From Polaromonas sp. A23 (lineage in GTDB: Bacteria; Pseudomonadota; Gammaproteobacteria; Burkholderiales; Burkholderiaceae_C): 64,000 bases of DNA. The stretch is from assembly GCF_002001015.1 (NCBI RefSeq), contig NZ_MUNO01000008.1, positions 25,034 to 89,033 of the forward strand, read 5' to 3'. Numbering within the stretch: the stretch's first letter is position 1; each line of letters begins with the position of its first letter. The notes below the pieces were generated by a model, which did no database searches, was not told the DNA's origin, and was given only the letters and a program-made list of their open reading frames with translations. Below are positions 1 through 8,482 of this stretch, piece by piece. Both the position numbers and the translations under genes were made by a program.

Positions 1-135
1 GCGGTCTGCTGCGTTGAATTTCTTGCCAATAGCCAGCTATTGATTGCGAAATCCGCCTTGGCAATCCCATCCCGATCCGGCTGCCGCACATCCGCAAGGA
101 CTTATTCAGCGCTTCCTTAGGACTCGGGGCTGCTC
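1..135. repeat. Possible dispersed intergenic repeat (family D)
   Basis: Non-coding stretch with an internal AATAGC...GCTATT inverted segment (about positions 25-45) followed by a run ending CTTATTCAGCGCTTCCTTAGG-like sequence. From memory, similar short sequences recur between genes in Comamonadaceae genomes, but only one copy lies in this window, so the repeat status rests on recognition and not on an internal comparison. No convincing gene is seen in 1-387: the open frame at 147-431 starts with GTG and resembles no protein I know. Confidence 0.35.
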
Positions 136-254
136 ACAGGCCGGCGTTGTGTATGCCTGCGTATGGGCCGTGCGTCCCGGCGGGCCGCACCGGGCCTTCC
201 CTCGCACGGCAAGTCGGTAGATGCCAAAATTCGGCCCACCTTGCTCAATTTGAA

Positions 255-310
255 GAAAATCTGCCTGTGGCCCTTATTGCACGGGCATCAGCAGCTACGC
301 TTTTAATAGC
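255..310 (+). repeat. Palindromic repeat family A, copy 1
   Basis: Carries the family A layout: GCCCTTATTGCACGGGC hairpin, then a GCAGCTAC...TTAATAGC core. It sits upstream of atzF. One frame through it stays open and would read as P-x-A-L-x-x-R-A-S-x-A, the same pattern translated in other copies, although no real gene is evident here. Confidence 0.7.
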
Positions 311-387
311 GGATACCGATCGGCGAGTAATTTCCGACCAGAAGCCAGGCAGAAGTACACGTCACGCAGGCCTCTGCGTTACTTGGC

Positions 388-2304
388 ATGCACCTTGCAT
401 CTCATCTTGTACACAAGTATGGATGCTTTAAATTGGTGCAAGTTTCATTAACCCCTGATGTGACCGGCAAACCGTCCTTACCGGAGCACGCGTCCGCACC
501 CGCAGGCGGCAGTCCGCTTGCGCCGCAGGCCTGGATCCACCGTCCTGCGCCACCGGCAGCGGGCACGCAGGCGGCTTCATCCGGGGCGCTCGCAGGCTTG
601 ACTTTCGCGGCCAAGGACAACATCGACGCTGCAGGTCTGCCGACCACGGCCGGCTGCCCGGCCTTTGCCTACACGCCCCCGGTCAGCGCTTTTGTTGTGC
701 AGAAACTGCTCGATGCTGGTGCGCAGCTGGCAGGAAAAACCAATCTCGACCAGTTCGCCTGCGGCCTGAACGGTACCCGTTCGCCGTTTGGGGCGGTGCC
801 CAATGCGTTTAATCCCGCCTATGTATCAGGCGGCTCCAGCTCCGGTTCGGCCTATGTGGTGGCCACCGGGCAGGTGGACTTTGCGCTGGGCACGGACACG
901 GCAGGCTCCGGCCGTGTGCCGGCCGGCCTCAACAACATCGTCGGCCTCAAGCCTTCGCGCGGACTGATCAGCGCCCGCGGTGTTGTGCCTGCGGCGCAAA
1001 GCGTGGACTGCGTGTCCATCTTTGCGCGAACCGTGGCCACAGCGGTGCAGGTGCTGGAAGCTGCGATGGGCCATGACGCACTCGACCCCTATTCGCGAAA
1101 GCTGGTGCTGGCCAGTGCACCGTTTGCAGCAGCTTTCCGTTTTGGTGTTCCAGCCAGCCTGGAGTTTTATGGCGATCGCGCCGCCGAAGCCGCGTTTGCA
1201 GAGGCTGTGATGCGGTTGCAGTCCCTGGGCGGCACGCCGGTGCCCATCGACTTCGCGCCGCTGGCCCAGGTGGCGGCCCTGCTCTATGAAAGCGCGCTCG
1301 TGGCCGAGCGCTACACCGCCATCCGCAGCTTCTTCGATACCCATGAGGACGAGGTGATTGAGCCGGTGCGCAGCATCATCGCCGCAGGCCGCGCCTACAG
1401 CGCGGCGGATCTTTACGCGGTGCAGACCGAGCTGAAACGCCTGGGCCAGCAGGCCGACGCGATGTGGTCTTGTTCCGCCAACGGCCGCAGCGAAGGGCCG
1501 CCCCAAGCAAGGCCAGCCCCTTGCACCCATGAAAGGGGCAGCGAGTACCCGGATCCACACGCAGTTGGGAGCGTGGGGGCCAACATAGACCTGCTGGTGG
1601 TGCCGACAGCTCCCACGCATTACACGATTGCCCAGATGAAGCAGGACCCCGTGGCACTGAACCGCAAGCTCGGTGCCTACACCAACTTTGTGAACCTGCT
1701 CGACTACGCAGCGCTGTCAGTGCCCAGTGCCATGCGCCCCGACGGCCTGCCCTTTGGCATCACGCTGATCGCACCGTGCGGCAGCGACTGGCAGCTGGCG
1801 GACCTAGGTCAGAGGTACCACCATGCCACCGGCCTGAGGCAAGGCGCCACCGATGCATCCCTGCCAGCCATGCGGTCCATTGCCGGCATTTGCAAGCCGG
1901 CCACAGTGAAAGTGGCCGTTGTCGGCGCACACCTTTCCGGCATGCCCCTGAATACCCAATTGACCGAACGCGGCGCCGCTCTGGCCGGCCCCGCGGAAAC
2001 CGCACCGCATTACAAGCTGTTTGCCCTGCCGGGTACCACACCGCCCAAGCCTGGGCTGCTGCGTGTTGCTGCCGGGCGGGGTGCGCGTATTGCCCTTGAG
2101 GTCTGGGAGATGCCACTCAGCGCCTATGGTTCCTTTGTGGCGCTGGTTCCCACACCCTTGGGCATAGGCACCCTGGAGCTGGGCGACGGCAGCACGGTCC
2201 AGGGCTTTTTATGCGAACCCGAAGCCCTGCACGGTGCGCAGGACATCTCGCATCTGGGCGGATGGCGCGCCTACATTGCTTCCTTGAAAGTTGCCAACCT
2301 TTGA
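388..2304 (+). CDS. atzF: Allophanate hydrolase (AtzF-type)
   Basis: Amidase-signature enzyme followed by the C-terminal allophanate hydrolase domain. It converts allophanate to ammonia and CO2, the last step of biuret, cyanurate and urea-carboxylase pathways. Visible catalytic triad: K76 (AAKDN), S150 (GGSSSGS) and S174 (TAGSGR), each exactly 15 residues before K91/S165/S189 of Pseudomonas ADP AtzF as I recall them. The C-terminal domain covers about residues 505-638. Residues 361-398 are an extra segment encoded by a family B repeat, placed just before the conserved NIDLLVVPTAP strand. The start is uncertain: ATG 388 has no clear ribosome site, and GTG 436 or 460 are alternatives. The start codon of the next gene's longest frame overlaps the stop, but its better start lies at 2339. 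Confidence 0.88.
   Translation: MHLASHLVHKYGCFKLVQVSLTPDVTGKPSLPEHASAPAGGSPLAPQAWIHRPAPPAAGTQAASSGALAGLTFAAKDNIDAAGLPTTAGCPAFAYTPPVSAFVVQKLLDAGAQLAGKTNLDQFACGLNGTRSPFGAVPNAFNPAYVSGGSSSGSAYVVATGQVDFALGTDTAGSGRVPAGLNNIVGLKPSRGLISARGVVPAAQSVDCVSIFARTVATAVQVLEAAMGHDALDPYSRKLVLASAPFAAAFRFGVPASLEFYGDRAAEAAFAEAVMRLQSLGGTPVPIDFAPLAQVAALLYESALVAERYTAIRSFFDTHEDEVIEPVRSIIAAGRAYSAADLYAVQTELKRLGQQADAMWSCSANGRSEGPPQARPAPCTHERGSEYPDPHAVGSVGANIDLLVVPTAPTHYTIAQMKQDPVALNRKLGAYTNFVNLLDYAALSVPSAMRPDGLPFGITLIAPCGSDWQLADLGQRYHHATGLRQGATDASLPAMRSIAGICKPATVKVAVVGAHLSGMPLNTQLTERGAALAGPAETAPHYKLFALPGTTPPKPGLLRVAAGRGARIALEVWEMPLSAYGSFVALVPTPLGIGTLELGDGSTVQGFLCEPEALHGAQDISHLGGWRAYIASLKVANL
406..417. promoter_or_regulatory. 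Candidate GntR/FCD operator upstream of atzF
   Basis: CTTGTACACAAG contains TTGTACACAA, which fits the general TNGTNNACNA-type half-site symmetry reported for FCD-subfamily GntR regulators. Weak promoter-like hexamers flank it (TTGCAT at 395-400, TATGGA at 418-423, spacer 17). A GntR/FCD regulator ends the same cluster at 15287-16015. Inference only. If correct, the true atzF start would lie downstream of position 425. Confidence 0.35.
1468..1581 (-). repeat. Family B repeat translated inside atzF
   Basis: A degenerate family B element in reverse orientation. It shows GGGCCGCC, then GGGGCAGCGAGTAC, CACACGCAG and GCGTGGGGGC in the order seen in the intergenic copies at 48286 and 55884. Its 114 bp keep the frame and add 38 residues rich in Pro, Gly, Arg and Ser to AtzF. 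Confidence 0.7.
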
Positions 2305-2338
2305 CCCGTTTTCATCCATTACCTACCAGGAGAGACTC

Positions 2339-3337
2339 ATGAGCCAAGCCAACCATTCCACCCGCCGCACCCTGTTGAAGGCCGGCGCAACCAGCGCAGC
2401 GTTGGGCGTGCTGGGCGCGCCTGCTATCGTGCGTGCGCAGTCAGGCCCCAAGATCCGCATCGGCTACTGGCCCATCGCCGCCGGCCTGCCGTTCTATTCG
2501 GCCATCGAGCTGGGCTACTTCAAGGAAGCCGGGCTTGACGTCGAGGCGCTCAAGTTTGCGGGCGCCCAGCAGGTGATGGAGGCAGTGCTCTCGGGCCGTG
2601 CCGACGGCACCTCTAACGGAACCGGCTCGGCCAACATCGCCATTGGCGAAATCGCCCAGCCCGGTACCTTCAAGATTTTCTGCTCCAACCCCAGCAATGC
2701 AAAGAACGTACTGGACGAAGTGATCGTGCCTGTCAACAGCCCGGCCAAGACCATGGCCGACCTGAAAGGCAAACGTGTCGCGTCCGGCCCGGGCATCCAG
2801 AATGTGACGCTGGCCAAGACCGTGCTTGAACGCGGCGGCGCCACCGGCGCCACCGTGGTGGAACTGCCCATCGGCCAGCATGTGGCCGCGCTCGCCGCCG
2901 GCCAGGTCGATGGTGCCTACACGTTGGAGCCCACCGGGACCATAGGTCGCATGAACGGCACCACGCGCGTGCTGGAGCCCGGCGTGATTGCCCGCTACGT
3001 GCTTGGCGACCCGATGGCACCCTGGTTCGGCGGTTCGGCTTCGTTGTCTTCGGAATTCATCAAGAAGAACCCGGACGCGGCAAAGAAGTTCATCGCCGCC
3101 TACGGCAAGGGCGTGAACTATGTTCGCACCAAGTCCGTCGAGGCAAGGAAATACCTCAAGGGCTACACCGCCATCGAAGGTGCACTGACCGGCGAGGTGC
3201 CACTCGCGGCCTACACCATGTACAACGAGTTCACGCCCGCCGACGTGGCGCACTTCCAGAAGTTCTTCGACCTGTTCTCGGAAAAAGGCATCTTCACGTC
3301 GCGCCTCATGGTGGATTCGATGCTCTACAAGGGCTGA
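2339..3337 (+). CDS. ABC transporter substrate-binding protein (NMT1/SsuA-like)
   Basis: Periplasmic binding protein of about 332 residues for an SsuABC/TauABC-type importer. The N-terminus carries a twin-arginine-like leader (RRTLLKAG, then an Ala-rich segment ending AIVRAQ), and the mature protein begins near SGPKIRIGYWP. The fold pattern GYFKEAGLDVE near residue 60 is typical of NMT1/THI5-like and sulfonate/nitrate binding proteins. The start ATG 2339 follows an AGGAGAG site, whereas the longer frame from 2291 would overlap atzF and lacks one. The permease starts 5 bp after the stop. Position inside a ureido-nitrogen cluster suggests uptake of a ureide or carboxylated urea derivative. The ligand is not deducible from sequence. 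Confidence 0.85.
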   Translation: MSQANHSTRRTLLKAGATSAALGVLGAPAIVRAQSGPKIRIGYWPIAAGLPFYSAIELGYFKEAGLDVEALKFAGAQQVMEAVLSGRADGTSNGTGSANIAIGEIAQPGTFKIFCSNPSNAKNVLDEVIVPVNSPAKTMADLKGKRVASGPGIQNVTLAKTVLERGGATGATVVELPIGQHVAALAAGQVDGAYTLEPTGTIGRMNGTTRVLEPGVIARYVLGDPMAPWFGGSASLSSEFIKKNPDAAKKFIAAYGKGVNYVRTKSVEARKYLKGYTAIEGALTGEVPLAAYTMYNEFTPADVAHFQKFFDLFSEKGIFTSRLMVDSMLYKG

Positions 3338-3342
3338 ACAAG

Positions 3343-4191
3343 ATGACCACCACCCCTTCCGCAACGGCGGTGCCGGAAGCGACCGCCAAGCCCTGGGCGC
3401 CACCGGCCAGCAGACTGGCGGCTGTTGTGCAGCGCACGCCGGCGCTCGACAGGGTCCTGCCCTTCATCGGCCCGGTGGTGCTCTTCATCGTCTGGGACCT
3501 GGTGGTGCGTCTGGGCTTCATCAAGGCCATTTTGCTGCCACCCCCGCTGGACGCGTTGGGGGCATTGGTCAGTGGGCTTGCCGGCGGGCCGCTGCTCAAG
3601 GACTTTGCGGTCACTGTGTGGCGCACGGTGCAGGCCTTCATGATTGCCGCCGCGGTCGGCATGCCACTGGGTGTGCTGCTTGGCAGCAACGAGAAGGCCT
3701 ACCGCAGCGTCGAGTTCCTGATCGATTTCTTCCGCTCCACACCTTCCTCGGCGCTGATTCCTTTGTTTCTGATGATCTTTGGCGTGTCCGACATCAACAA
3801 GGTGGCGATTGCTGCTTTCGGTGCGCTGCTGATTGTGGTTTTCAACAGTGCCTACGGCGTGATCAACGCACGCAAGCAGCGCGTGATGGCGGCCAAGGTC
3901 ATGGGGGCTTCCCGCTGGCAGGTGTTCAAGGACGTGCTGATTTGGGAAAGCCTGCAGCCGAGTTTTGTCGGCCTGCGTTCGGCCGTGTCCATGGCGCTGG
4001 TGATCGTGATCGTCGCGGAAATGTTCATCGGCGCTGACACCGGCCTGGGAAACCGCATCATCAACTCACAGCAAGTGATGAATGTGAAGGACATGTACGC
4101 GTCGATCCTGGCCGCCGGTGCACTGGGTTACGCGCTCAACATCCTGTTCCTGGTTGTGGAGCGCCGGATTGTTCACTGGAGTGGCAGGTAG
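3343..4191 (+). CDS. ABC transporter permease (SsuC/TauC-like)
   Basis: Inner-membrane permease of 282 residues in the BPD_transp_1 family. About six hydrophobic segments are visible, from around residue 38 (PFIGPVVLFIVWDLVV) to the C-terminus (GYALNILFLVVERR). The EAA loop region lies around residues 180-200 (AAKVMGASRWQVFKDVLIWES), where the coupling helix contacts the ATPase. It follows the binding protein by 5 bp and is separated from its ATPase gene by a family B repeat (4197-4295), unusual inside a tight operon. It forms the translocation channel of the first importer of the nitrogen cluster. Confidence 0.88.
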   Translation: MTTTPSATAVPEATAKPWAPPASRLAAVVQRTPALDRVLPFIGPVVLFIVWDLVVRLGFIKAILLPPPLDALGALVSGLAGGPLLKDFAVTVWRTVQAFMIAAAVGMPLGVLLGSNEKAYRSVEFLIDFFRSTPSSALIPLFLMIFGVSDINKVAIAAFGALLIVVFNSAYGVINARKQRVMAAKVMGASRWQVFKDVLIWESLQPSFVGLRSAVSMALVIVIVAEMFIGADTGLGNRIINSQQVMNVKDMYASILAAGALGYALNILFLVVERRIVHWSGR

Positions 4192-4196
4192 ATATG

Positions 4197-4295
4197 GCCC
4201 CCACGCTTGTCGCTTCGCGTACTGCGCTGCCCCCCGAGGGGGCCGCTGCGCCTGCGGCCCGGCGAAGCCGGTTCCGCGGCCCCTGCTGGTCTGAA
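4197..4295 (+). repeat. Family B repeat, intergenic copy
   Basis: About 100 bp between permease and ATPase genes. Sequence order: GCCCCCACGCTTGTCGCTTC, CCCCCCGAGGGGGCC hairpin, CTGCGCCTGCGGCCCG, CGAAGCCGG, TTCCGCGGCCCCTGCT. The same order recurs at 24671 and 40118, and in inverse orientation at 34005, 48286, 52225 and 55884. Confidence 0.85.
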
Positions 4296-4351
4296 GAAAC
4301 CCCTGAGTTACTTACTACCTCGCTTCCACAAGCACCCCGCCGGAGTTCAAT

Positions 4352-5173
4352 ATGTCCGCTGTAATCAACGCCCCGGTGTTTGCCGATGTGCCTGTGCGCG
4401 AGTTCCAGCCGGGACCGGCCGGCACGCACATCACCATACGCGGCCTGACTAAATATTTCGCCGGGTGGCCGCTTTACGAGGACTTCAATCTCGATATCCC
4501 GAAACACAAGATCGTGTCGGTGTTTGGTCCCAACGGCTGCGGCAAGTCCACACTGATCAACATGATCGCCGGGCTGGTGCCTATCGACGCCGGTGAGATC
4601 CTGTTCGACGGCAAGTCGCTGAAAGACACCAAGATCGGTTACGTGTTCCAGAACTACCGCGAAGCGATGTTCCCGTGGATGCGCACCATCGACAACATCG
4701 CCTACCCGCTCAAACTCGAAGGCAAGTCCAAGGCCGAGGTGGACAGGCGCATGGCTGAGTTGGTGGCGTCGTTTGATGTGAAGTTTGATCTCAAGCGCTA
4801 CCCCTATGAACTCTCGGGAGGACAGCAGCAGACCGCTTCCATCATGCGGGCGCTGGCCAACAACCCCGAAGTGCTGTTCCTGGACGAGCCTTTCTCGGCC
4901 CTCGACTTCGAGATGACGCTGTTCATCCGCGAGAAGCTGCAGGAGGTGTTCATGCAGACCGGCACCACCATGCTGCTGGTGTCGCACGACCTCGAGGAGG
5001 CCGTCTACCTGGCCGATCAGGTGCTGCTGCTGACCAAGCGGCCCACCCGTGTGGCAGAAATCCTGCCCTACAACGATGCCCGGCCACGCACGGTGGAGAC
5101 ACTTTCCGAAGCAGGCTTCATCAGCACCAAGAAGCGCAGCCTGGAAATCTTCCAGCGCGAGGTCCGGCGCTGA
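4352..5173 (+). CDS. ABC transporter ATP-binding protein (SsuB/TauB-like)
   Basis: ATPase of 273 residues. Walker A is GPNGCGKST (residues 59-67), the Q-loop is VFQNYREAMFPW, Walker B is VLFLDEPFSALD and the H-loop is LLVSHDLEEA. The signature reads LSGGQQQTA, where most family members have LSGGQ(Q/R)QR, so the usual Arg after the glutamines is Thr. It powers the first importer with the preceding permease. The 160 bp before it are mostly a family B repeat. ATG 4352 was chosen because residues 28 onward (ITIRGLTKYF) match the family N-terminus, leaving a 25-residue extension as is common for nitrate/sulfonate types. Confidence 0.88.
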   Translation: MSAVINAPVFADVPVREFQPGPAGTHITIRGLTKYFAGWPLYEDFNLDIPKHKIVSVFGPNGCGKSTLINMIAGLVPIDAGEILFDGKSLKDTKIGYVFQNYREAMFPWMRTIDNIAYPLKLEGKSKAEVDRRMAELVASFDVKFDLKRYPYELSGGQQQTASIMRALANNPEVLFLDEPFSALDFEMTLFIREKLQEVFMQTGTTMLLVSHDLEEAVYLADQVLLLTKRPTRVAEILPYNDARPRTVETLSEAGFISTKKRSLEIFQREVRR

Positions 5174-5194
5174 ACGGCAGTAGCTCAGACAACC

Positions 5195-5416
5195 ATGAAT
5201 GACACCCGCATGCTTGCTTATGTTGAAAGCACGGCTGCATTGCTGAAGCTGCCGCTTGACGCGGCGCGCACCCAGCGTGTGGCCGCGAACCTGCAGCGCA
5301 CGGCCGCCATGGCGGCGCTGCTGGAAGCCGTGCCACTGACGGCGCACGACGAGCTTGCGGAAATATACAGGCCGGCAGCCTTCCCGCCCAATGACGACGG
5401 TCATAAACAGCTATGA
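5195..5416 (+). CDS. atzG: AtzG-like small subunit (DUF4089)
   Basis: Small protein of 73 residues. Its helical pattern (AYVESTAALLKLPL, then VAANLQRTAAMAALLE and AEIYRPAAFPP) matches DUF4089/AtzG, a GatC-like partner that stabilises the amidase AtzE in Pseudomonas ADP. It lies directly before the AtzE homologue. Its TGA stop overlaps the atzE ATG by four bases, indicating translational coupling. The overlap sits in a family A repeat core, which supplies the last codons (H-K-Q-L). Length compares with about 68 residues in AtzG. Confidence 0.82.
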   Translation: MNDTRMLAYVESTAALLKLPLDAARTQRVAANLQRTAAMAALLEAVPLTAHDELAEIYRPAAFPPNDDGHKQL

Positions 5417-5430
5417 AAACAATAGCATCT
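5402..5430 (+). repeat. Family A half-element at the atzG/atzE junction
   Basis: AAACAGCTATGAAAACAATAGCA is the right half of family A (compare 38328-38346 and 54407-54426). The ATGA within it is both the stop of atzG and the start of atzE. Confidence 0.65.
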
Positions 5431-6810
5431 GACGCTGCTGCGATGGCCCGAGCGGTTGCTTCCGGCAAGGTCAGCGCGCGTGAACTGCTGGACGCCAGCC
5501 TGGCGCGGATTGAATCCACCGACGGCCGGGTCAACGCTTTCACGGAAAAAACGCAGGCGCGTGCCCGGGCAGAAGCCGACGCCGTCGATGCGCGGCGGGC
5601 CGCTTCGCAGCCCCTGGGGCCTTTGGCCGGTGTGCCTTATGCGGTGAAGAACCTGTTCGACATTGAAGGTGTCGTGACACTGGCCGGCTCCATCGTCAAC
5701 CGCGGCGATCCGGCCGCGGCATCCGACGCCTTTCTGGTGCAGCAGATGAAGGCCGCTGGCGCCGTGCTGGTGGGCGGGCTGAACATGGATGAATACGCCT
5801 ACGGTTTCACCACTGAGAACACGCATTACGGCCCCTGCCGCAACCCGCACGATCTCACGCGCATCGCCGGTGGTTCGTCGGGCGGCTCCGGCGCCGCGGT
5901 GGCCGCCGGGCAGGTGCCGGTTTCGCTCGGGTCGGACACCAACGGTTCCATCCGCGTTCCGGCCTCGCTGTGCGGTGTCTGGGGCCTCAAGCCGACCTTC
6001 GGTCGGCTGTCGCGCCGAGGGTCTTACCCGTTTGTGCACAGCATTGATCACCTGGGGCCGCTGGCGGACAGTCTTGCCGGACTGGCGCTGGCCTACGACG
6101 CGCTTCAAAGCCCCGACGCGCTGGACCCCGGCTGCCAGGCCCTGCGCGTGCAGCCAGTCATGCCGCTGCTTGGCCGCGGGACGGCGGGCCTGCGCATCGG
6201 CGTGCTGGGCGGCTATTTTCACGACAACGCCACGCCAGCGGCGCGCGAGGTGGTCGCGCTGGCGGCCAGCACTCTGGGAGCGCAAGCCGAGGTGACCTGG
6301 CCCGACGCCGCCCTGGCGCGCGCCGCCGCCTTCATCATCACGGCGAGCGAAGGCGGTAGCCTGCACCTGAATGAACTGCGCACCCGTGCCGACGACTTCG
6401 AGCCGCTTTCGGTGGACCGCTTTATCGCCGGCGCCCTGCAGCCGGTGGACTGGTATCTCCGTGCGCAACGTTTTCGCCGGGCCTACCGCGACAAGGTCAA
6501 CGCGCTGTTTCGCGACTGGGATGTACTGCTCACCGCCGCCACATCGGTCAGTGCGCCGGTCATCGGCACCGAGTGGCTGGACATCAACGGTACGCAGCAG
6601 CCCTGCCGGCCCTCCCTGGGTCTGTTGACCCAACCGGTGTCTTTTGCCGGCTGTCCCGTTGTTACCGCGCCGCTGTGGCCTACCGGCACCGGCGGTTTGC
6701 CGGTCGGTGTGCAGCTGATCGCCGCGCCGTGGCGCGAAGACCTCGCTTTTCGTGCAGCAAAAATTCTCAGTGATGCCGGCGTAGCCCGTGTCCAGCCCGT
6801 TCAACTCTAA
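5413..6810 (+). CDS. atzE: AtzE-family amidohydrolase (1-carboxybiuret hydrolase-like)
   Basis: Amidase-signature protein of 465 residues. Ser-cisSer-Lys triad: K79 (YAVKN), S155 (AGGSSGGSG) and S179 (DTNGSIR). Family knowledge: with AtzG it deaminates 1-carboxybiuret to urea-1,3-dicarboxylate. The atzG-atzE-atzH order supports that assignment over a generic Glu-tRNA amidotransferase A, and the true gatA is elsewhere (20064-21572). No cyanuric acid hydrolase (atzD) is visible in the window, so 1-carboxybiuret would have to come from elsewhere, possibly from triuret (see 14567). The first codons (MKTIAS) are encoded by a family A repeat. Confidence 0.85.
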   Translation: MKTIASDAAAMARAVASGKVSARELLDASLARIESTDGRVNAFTEKTQARARAEADAVDARRAASQPLGPLAGVPYAVKNLFDIEGVVTLAGSIVNRGDPAAASDAFLVQQMKAAGAVLVGGLNMDEYAYGFTTENTHYGPCRNPHDLTRIAGGSSGGSGAAVAAGQVPVSLGSDTNGSIRVPASLCGVWGLKPTFGRLSRRGSYPFVHSIDHLGPLADSLAGLALAYDALQSPDALDPGCQALRVQPVMPLLGRGTAGLRIGVLGGYFHDNATPAAREVVALAASTLGAQAEVTWPDAALARAAAFIITASEGGSLHLNELRTRADDFEPLSVDRFIAGALQPVDWYLRAQRFRRAYRDKVNALFRDWDVLLTAATSVSAPVIGTEWLDINGTQQPCRPSLGLLTQPVSFAGCPVVTAPLWPTGTGGLPVGVQLIAAPWREDLAFRAAKILSDAGVARVQPVQL

Positions 6811-6815
6811 GCCCC

Positions 6816-7193
6816 ATGCTCGCCATCAACCTTCCCGATGTCCTGGCCGAAGTCACGGCTCAGTTCGAGCGTTACGAAAAAGCCCTGACCGGCAATGACG
6901 TGGCCGTGCTCGATGAGCTGTTCTGGAACAGCCCGCACACGCTGCGTTACGGCACAACGGAAAACCTCTATGGCTACGCCGACATCCAGGCCTTCCGGGC
7001 GGGACGGCCTTCGCAGGGGCTGGAGCGCAGCCTGCTGAAAACCGTGATCACAACCTATGGCTCCGACATGGCGACAGCCAATGTCGAGTTCCAGCGTGCC
7101 GGCAGCGCCAAAACCGGCCGGCAGAGCCAGACCTGGCTGCGCACGCCCGACGGCTGGCGCGTGGTCGCCGCCCACGTGAGCCTTCTTTCCTGA
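6816..7193 (+). CDS. atzH: AtzH/HpxZ-like protein (DUF3225)
   Basis: Protein of 125 residues with the SnoaL/NTF2-like pattern of AtzH and HpxZ ([21 protein letters not shown] near residues 14-35, then [13 protein letters not shown]). AtzH in Pseudomonas ADP decarboxylates urea-1,3-dicarboxylate to allophanate, linking AtzE to AtzF. HpxZ is the relative named from oxalurate catabolism in Klebsiella. The gene starts 5 bp after atzE, with no promoter between. The atzG-E-H order is strong context, though substrate preference cannot be read from sequence. Confidence 0.8.
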   Translation: MLAINLPDVLAEVTAQFERYEKALTGNDVAVLDELFWNSPHTLRYGTTENLYGYADIQAFRAGRPSQGLERSLLKTVITTYGSDMATANVEFQRAGSAKTGRQSQTWLRTPDGWRVVAAHVSLLS

Positions 7194-7262
7194 GTTTCAT
7201 TCCCTGACCTTTCGACTCCTTAACCCTCAACCTTTCAACTTTTAACCCCTGGAGCATTGACC

Positions 7263-8366
7263 ATGAGCAACTTCCTTAATCGCCGCGATTCGATCAAGAC
7301 CCTGGCTGCGCTCGGCGCTGTTGCTGCCAGTCCGCTGTCGTTTGCGCAAAAGCCCATCACCGTCGGCGTGATCTACGTCGGACCGCGCGACGACTACGGC
7401 TACAACCAGGCCCAGGCCGAGGCCGCCGCTGCGCTCAAGAAAATGCCGGGCGTGAAAGTGGTTGAAGAAGAGAACGTGCCCGAGACCGCTGCCGTGCAGA
7501 AAAGCATGACCGGCATGATTGCGCAGGACGGCGCCAGCCTGGTGTTTCCGACCTCCTTCGGTTATTTCGATCCGCACATGCTGGCGGTGGCAGCCAAGTT
7601 TCCCGAGGCGCGTTTTGCCCATTGCGGCGGCATGTGGACGGAAGGCAAGCACCCCAAAAATACCGCCAGCTTTTTTGGTTATATCGATGAGTGTCAATAC
7701 CTGAACGGTGTGATCGCCGGCCACATGAGCAAAAGCGGCAAGATCGGTTTCATCGCCGCCAAGCCGATCCCGCAAGTGCTGCGCAACATCAATGCCTTCA
7801 CCATGGGTGCGCGCTCCGTGAAGCCCGGCATCACCACCAGCGTGATCTTCACCGGCGACTGGTCGATGCCCGTGAAGGAGGCCGAAGCCACCAACAGCCT
7901 GGCCGACCAGGGTGTGGACGTTTTCACCATGCACGTAGACGGTCCCAAGGTCATCGTGGAAACAGCCGCCAAGCGCGGCAAGATGGTCTGCGGCTACCAC
8001 GCCAGCCAGGCCAAGCTGGCTCCGCAGGCCTACCTGACCGGTGCAGAGTGGAACTGGCTTACGGCCTACACCACCTTCATCGAGGCGGCACGCAGCGGCA
8101 AGCCGCATCCCAACTTCATCCGCGGTGGCCTGAAAGATGGTTACGTGAAGGCATCGGCCTACGGCTCCATGGTGACCGATGCCGCAAAGAAGCAGGCCGA
8201 CGGCATCAAGGCGCAGATGATGGCCGGCAGCTTCGACATCTTCAAGGGTCCGCTCAAGGACAACAAGGGCGGCACCATCGTTCCGGCCGGCAAGGTCTTC
8301 AAGCAGACCGATCTTGAACTGGAGAAGATGAACTACCTGGTTGAAGGCGTCGTCGGCAGTGTTTGA
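7263..8366 (+). CDS. BMP-family ABC transporter substrate-binding protein
   Basis: Periplasmic protein of about 367 residues in the basic membrane protein/PnrA-like family, whose characterised members bind nucleosides or purine-like ligands. An N-terminal leader (RRDSIKTLAALGAVA, ending SPLSFAQ) precedes mature KPITVGVIYVGPRDDYGYNQ. The start ATG 7263 follows CTGGAG (7249-7254), and an in-frame TTG at 7257 is less likely. The two permeases (8483-10533) and double ATPase (12235-13860) complete this second importer, interrupted by the formamidase and biuH genes. Context suggests a planar ureido compound such as biuret or triuret as ligand. That is inference. Confidence 0.88.
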   Translation: MSNFLNRRDSIKTLAALGAVAASPLSFAQKPITVGVIYVGPRDDYGYNQAQAEAAAALKKMPGVKVVEEENVPETAAVQKSMTGMIAQDGASLVFPTSFGYFDPHMLAVAAKFPEARFAHCGGMWTEGKHPKNTASFFGYIDECQYLNGVIAGHMSKSGKIGFIAAKPIPQVLRNINAFTMGARSVKPGITTSVIFTGDWSMPVKEAEATNSLADQGVDVFTMHVDGPKVIVETAAKRGKMVCGYHASQAKLAPQAYLTGAEWNWLTAYTTFIEAARSGKPHPNFIRGGLKDGYVKASAYGSMVTDAAKKQADGIKAQMMAGSFDIFKGPLKDNKGGTIVPAGKVFKQTDLELEKMNYLVEGVVGSV

Positions 8367-8369
8367 CGA

Positions 8370-8455
8370 ACACCCCCGAAGCGCCTTCGGCACTTCCCCC
8401 TCAAGGGGGCGCCACCAGCGGCCCGGCAAAGCCGGTTCCGCGATGGCCCTGAACA
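8370..8455 (+). repeat. Family B repeat, diverged copy
   Basis: Between the BMP binding protein and the first permease: CCCCCGAAGCGCCTTCGGC, CCCCCTCAAGGGGGCGCC and GGCCCGGCAAAGCCGGTTCC in family B order, with changes relative to 4197. Confidence 0.7.
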
Positions 8456-8482
8456 GGCACGTCGGTCGCTGACGCCAAGCTC

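Noticed and set aside
147..431. Open frame of 94 codons upstream of atzF
   Set aside because: It starts with GTG, has no ribosome site, resembles no protein and runs through repeat A and the candidate operator.
5413..6810. Reading this amidase as a second GatA
   Set aside because: The neighbours atzG and atzH and the true gatCAB at 18552-21871 make an AtzE function more likely.
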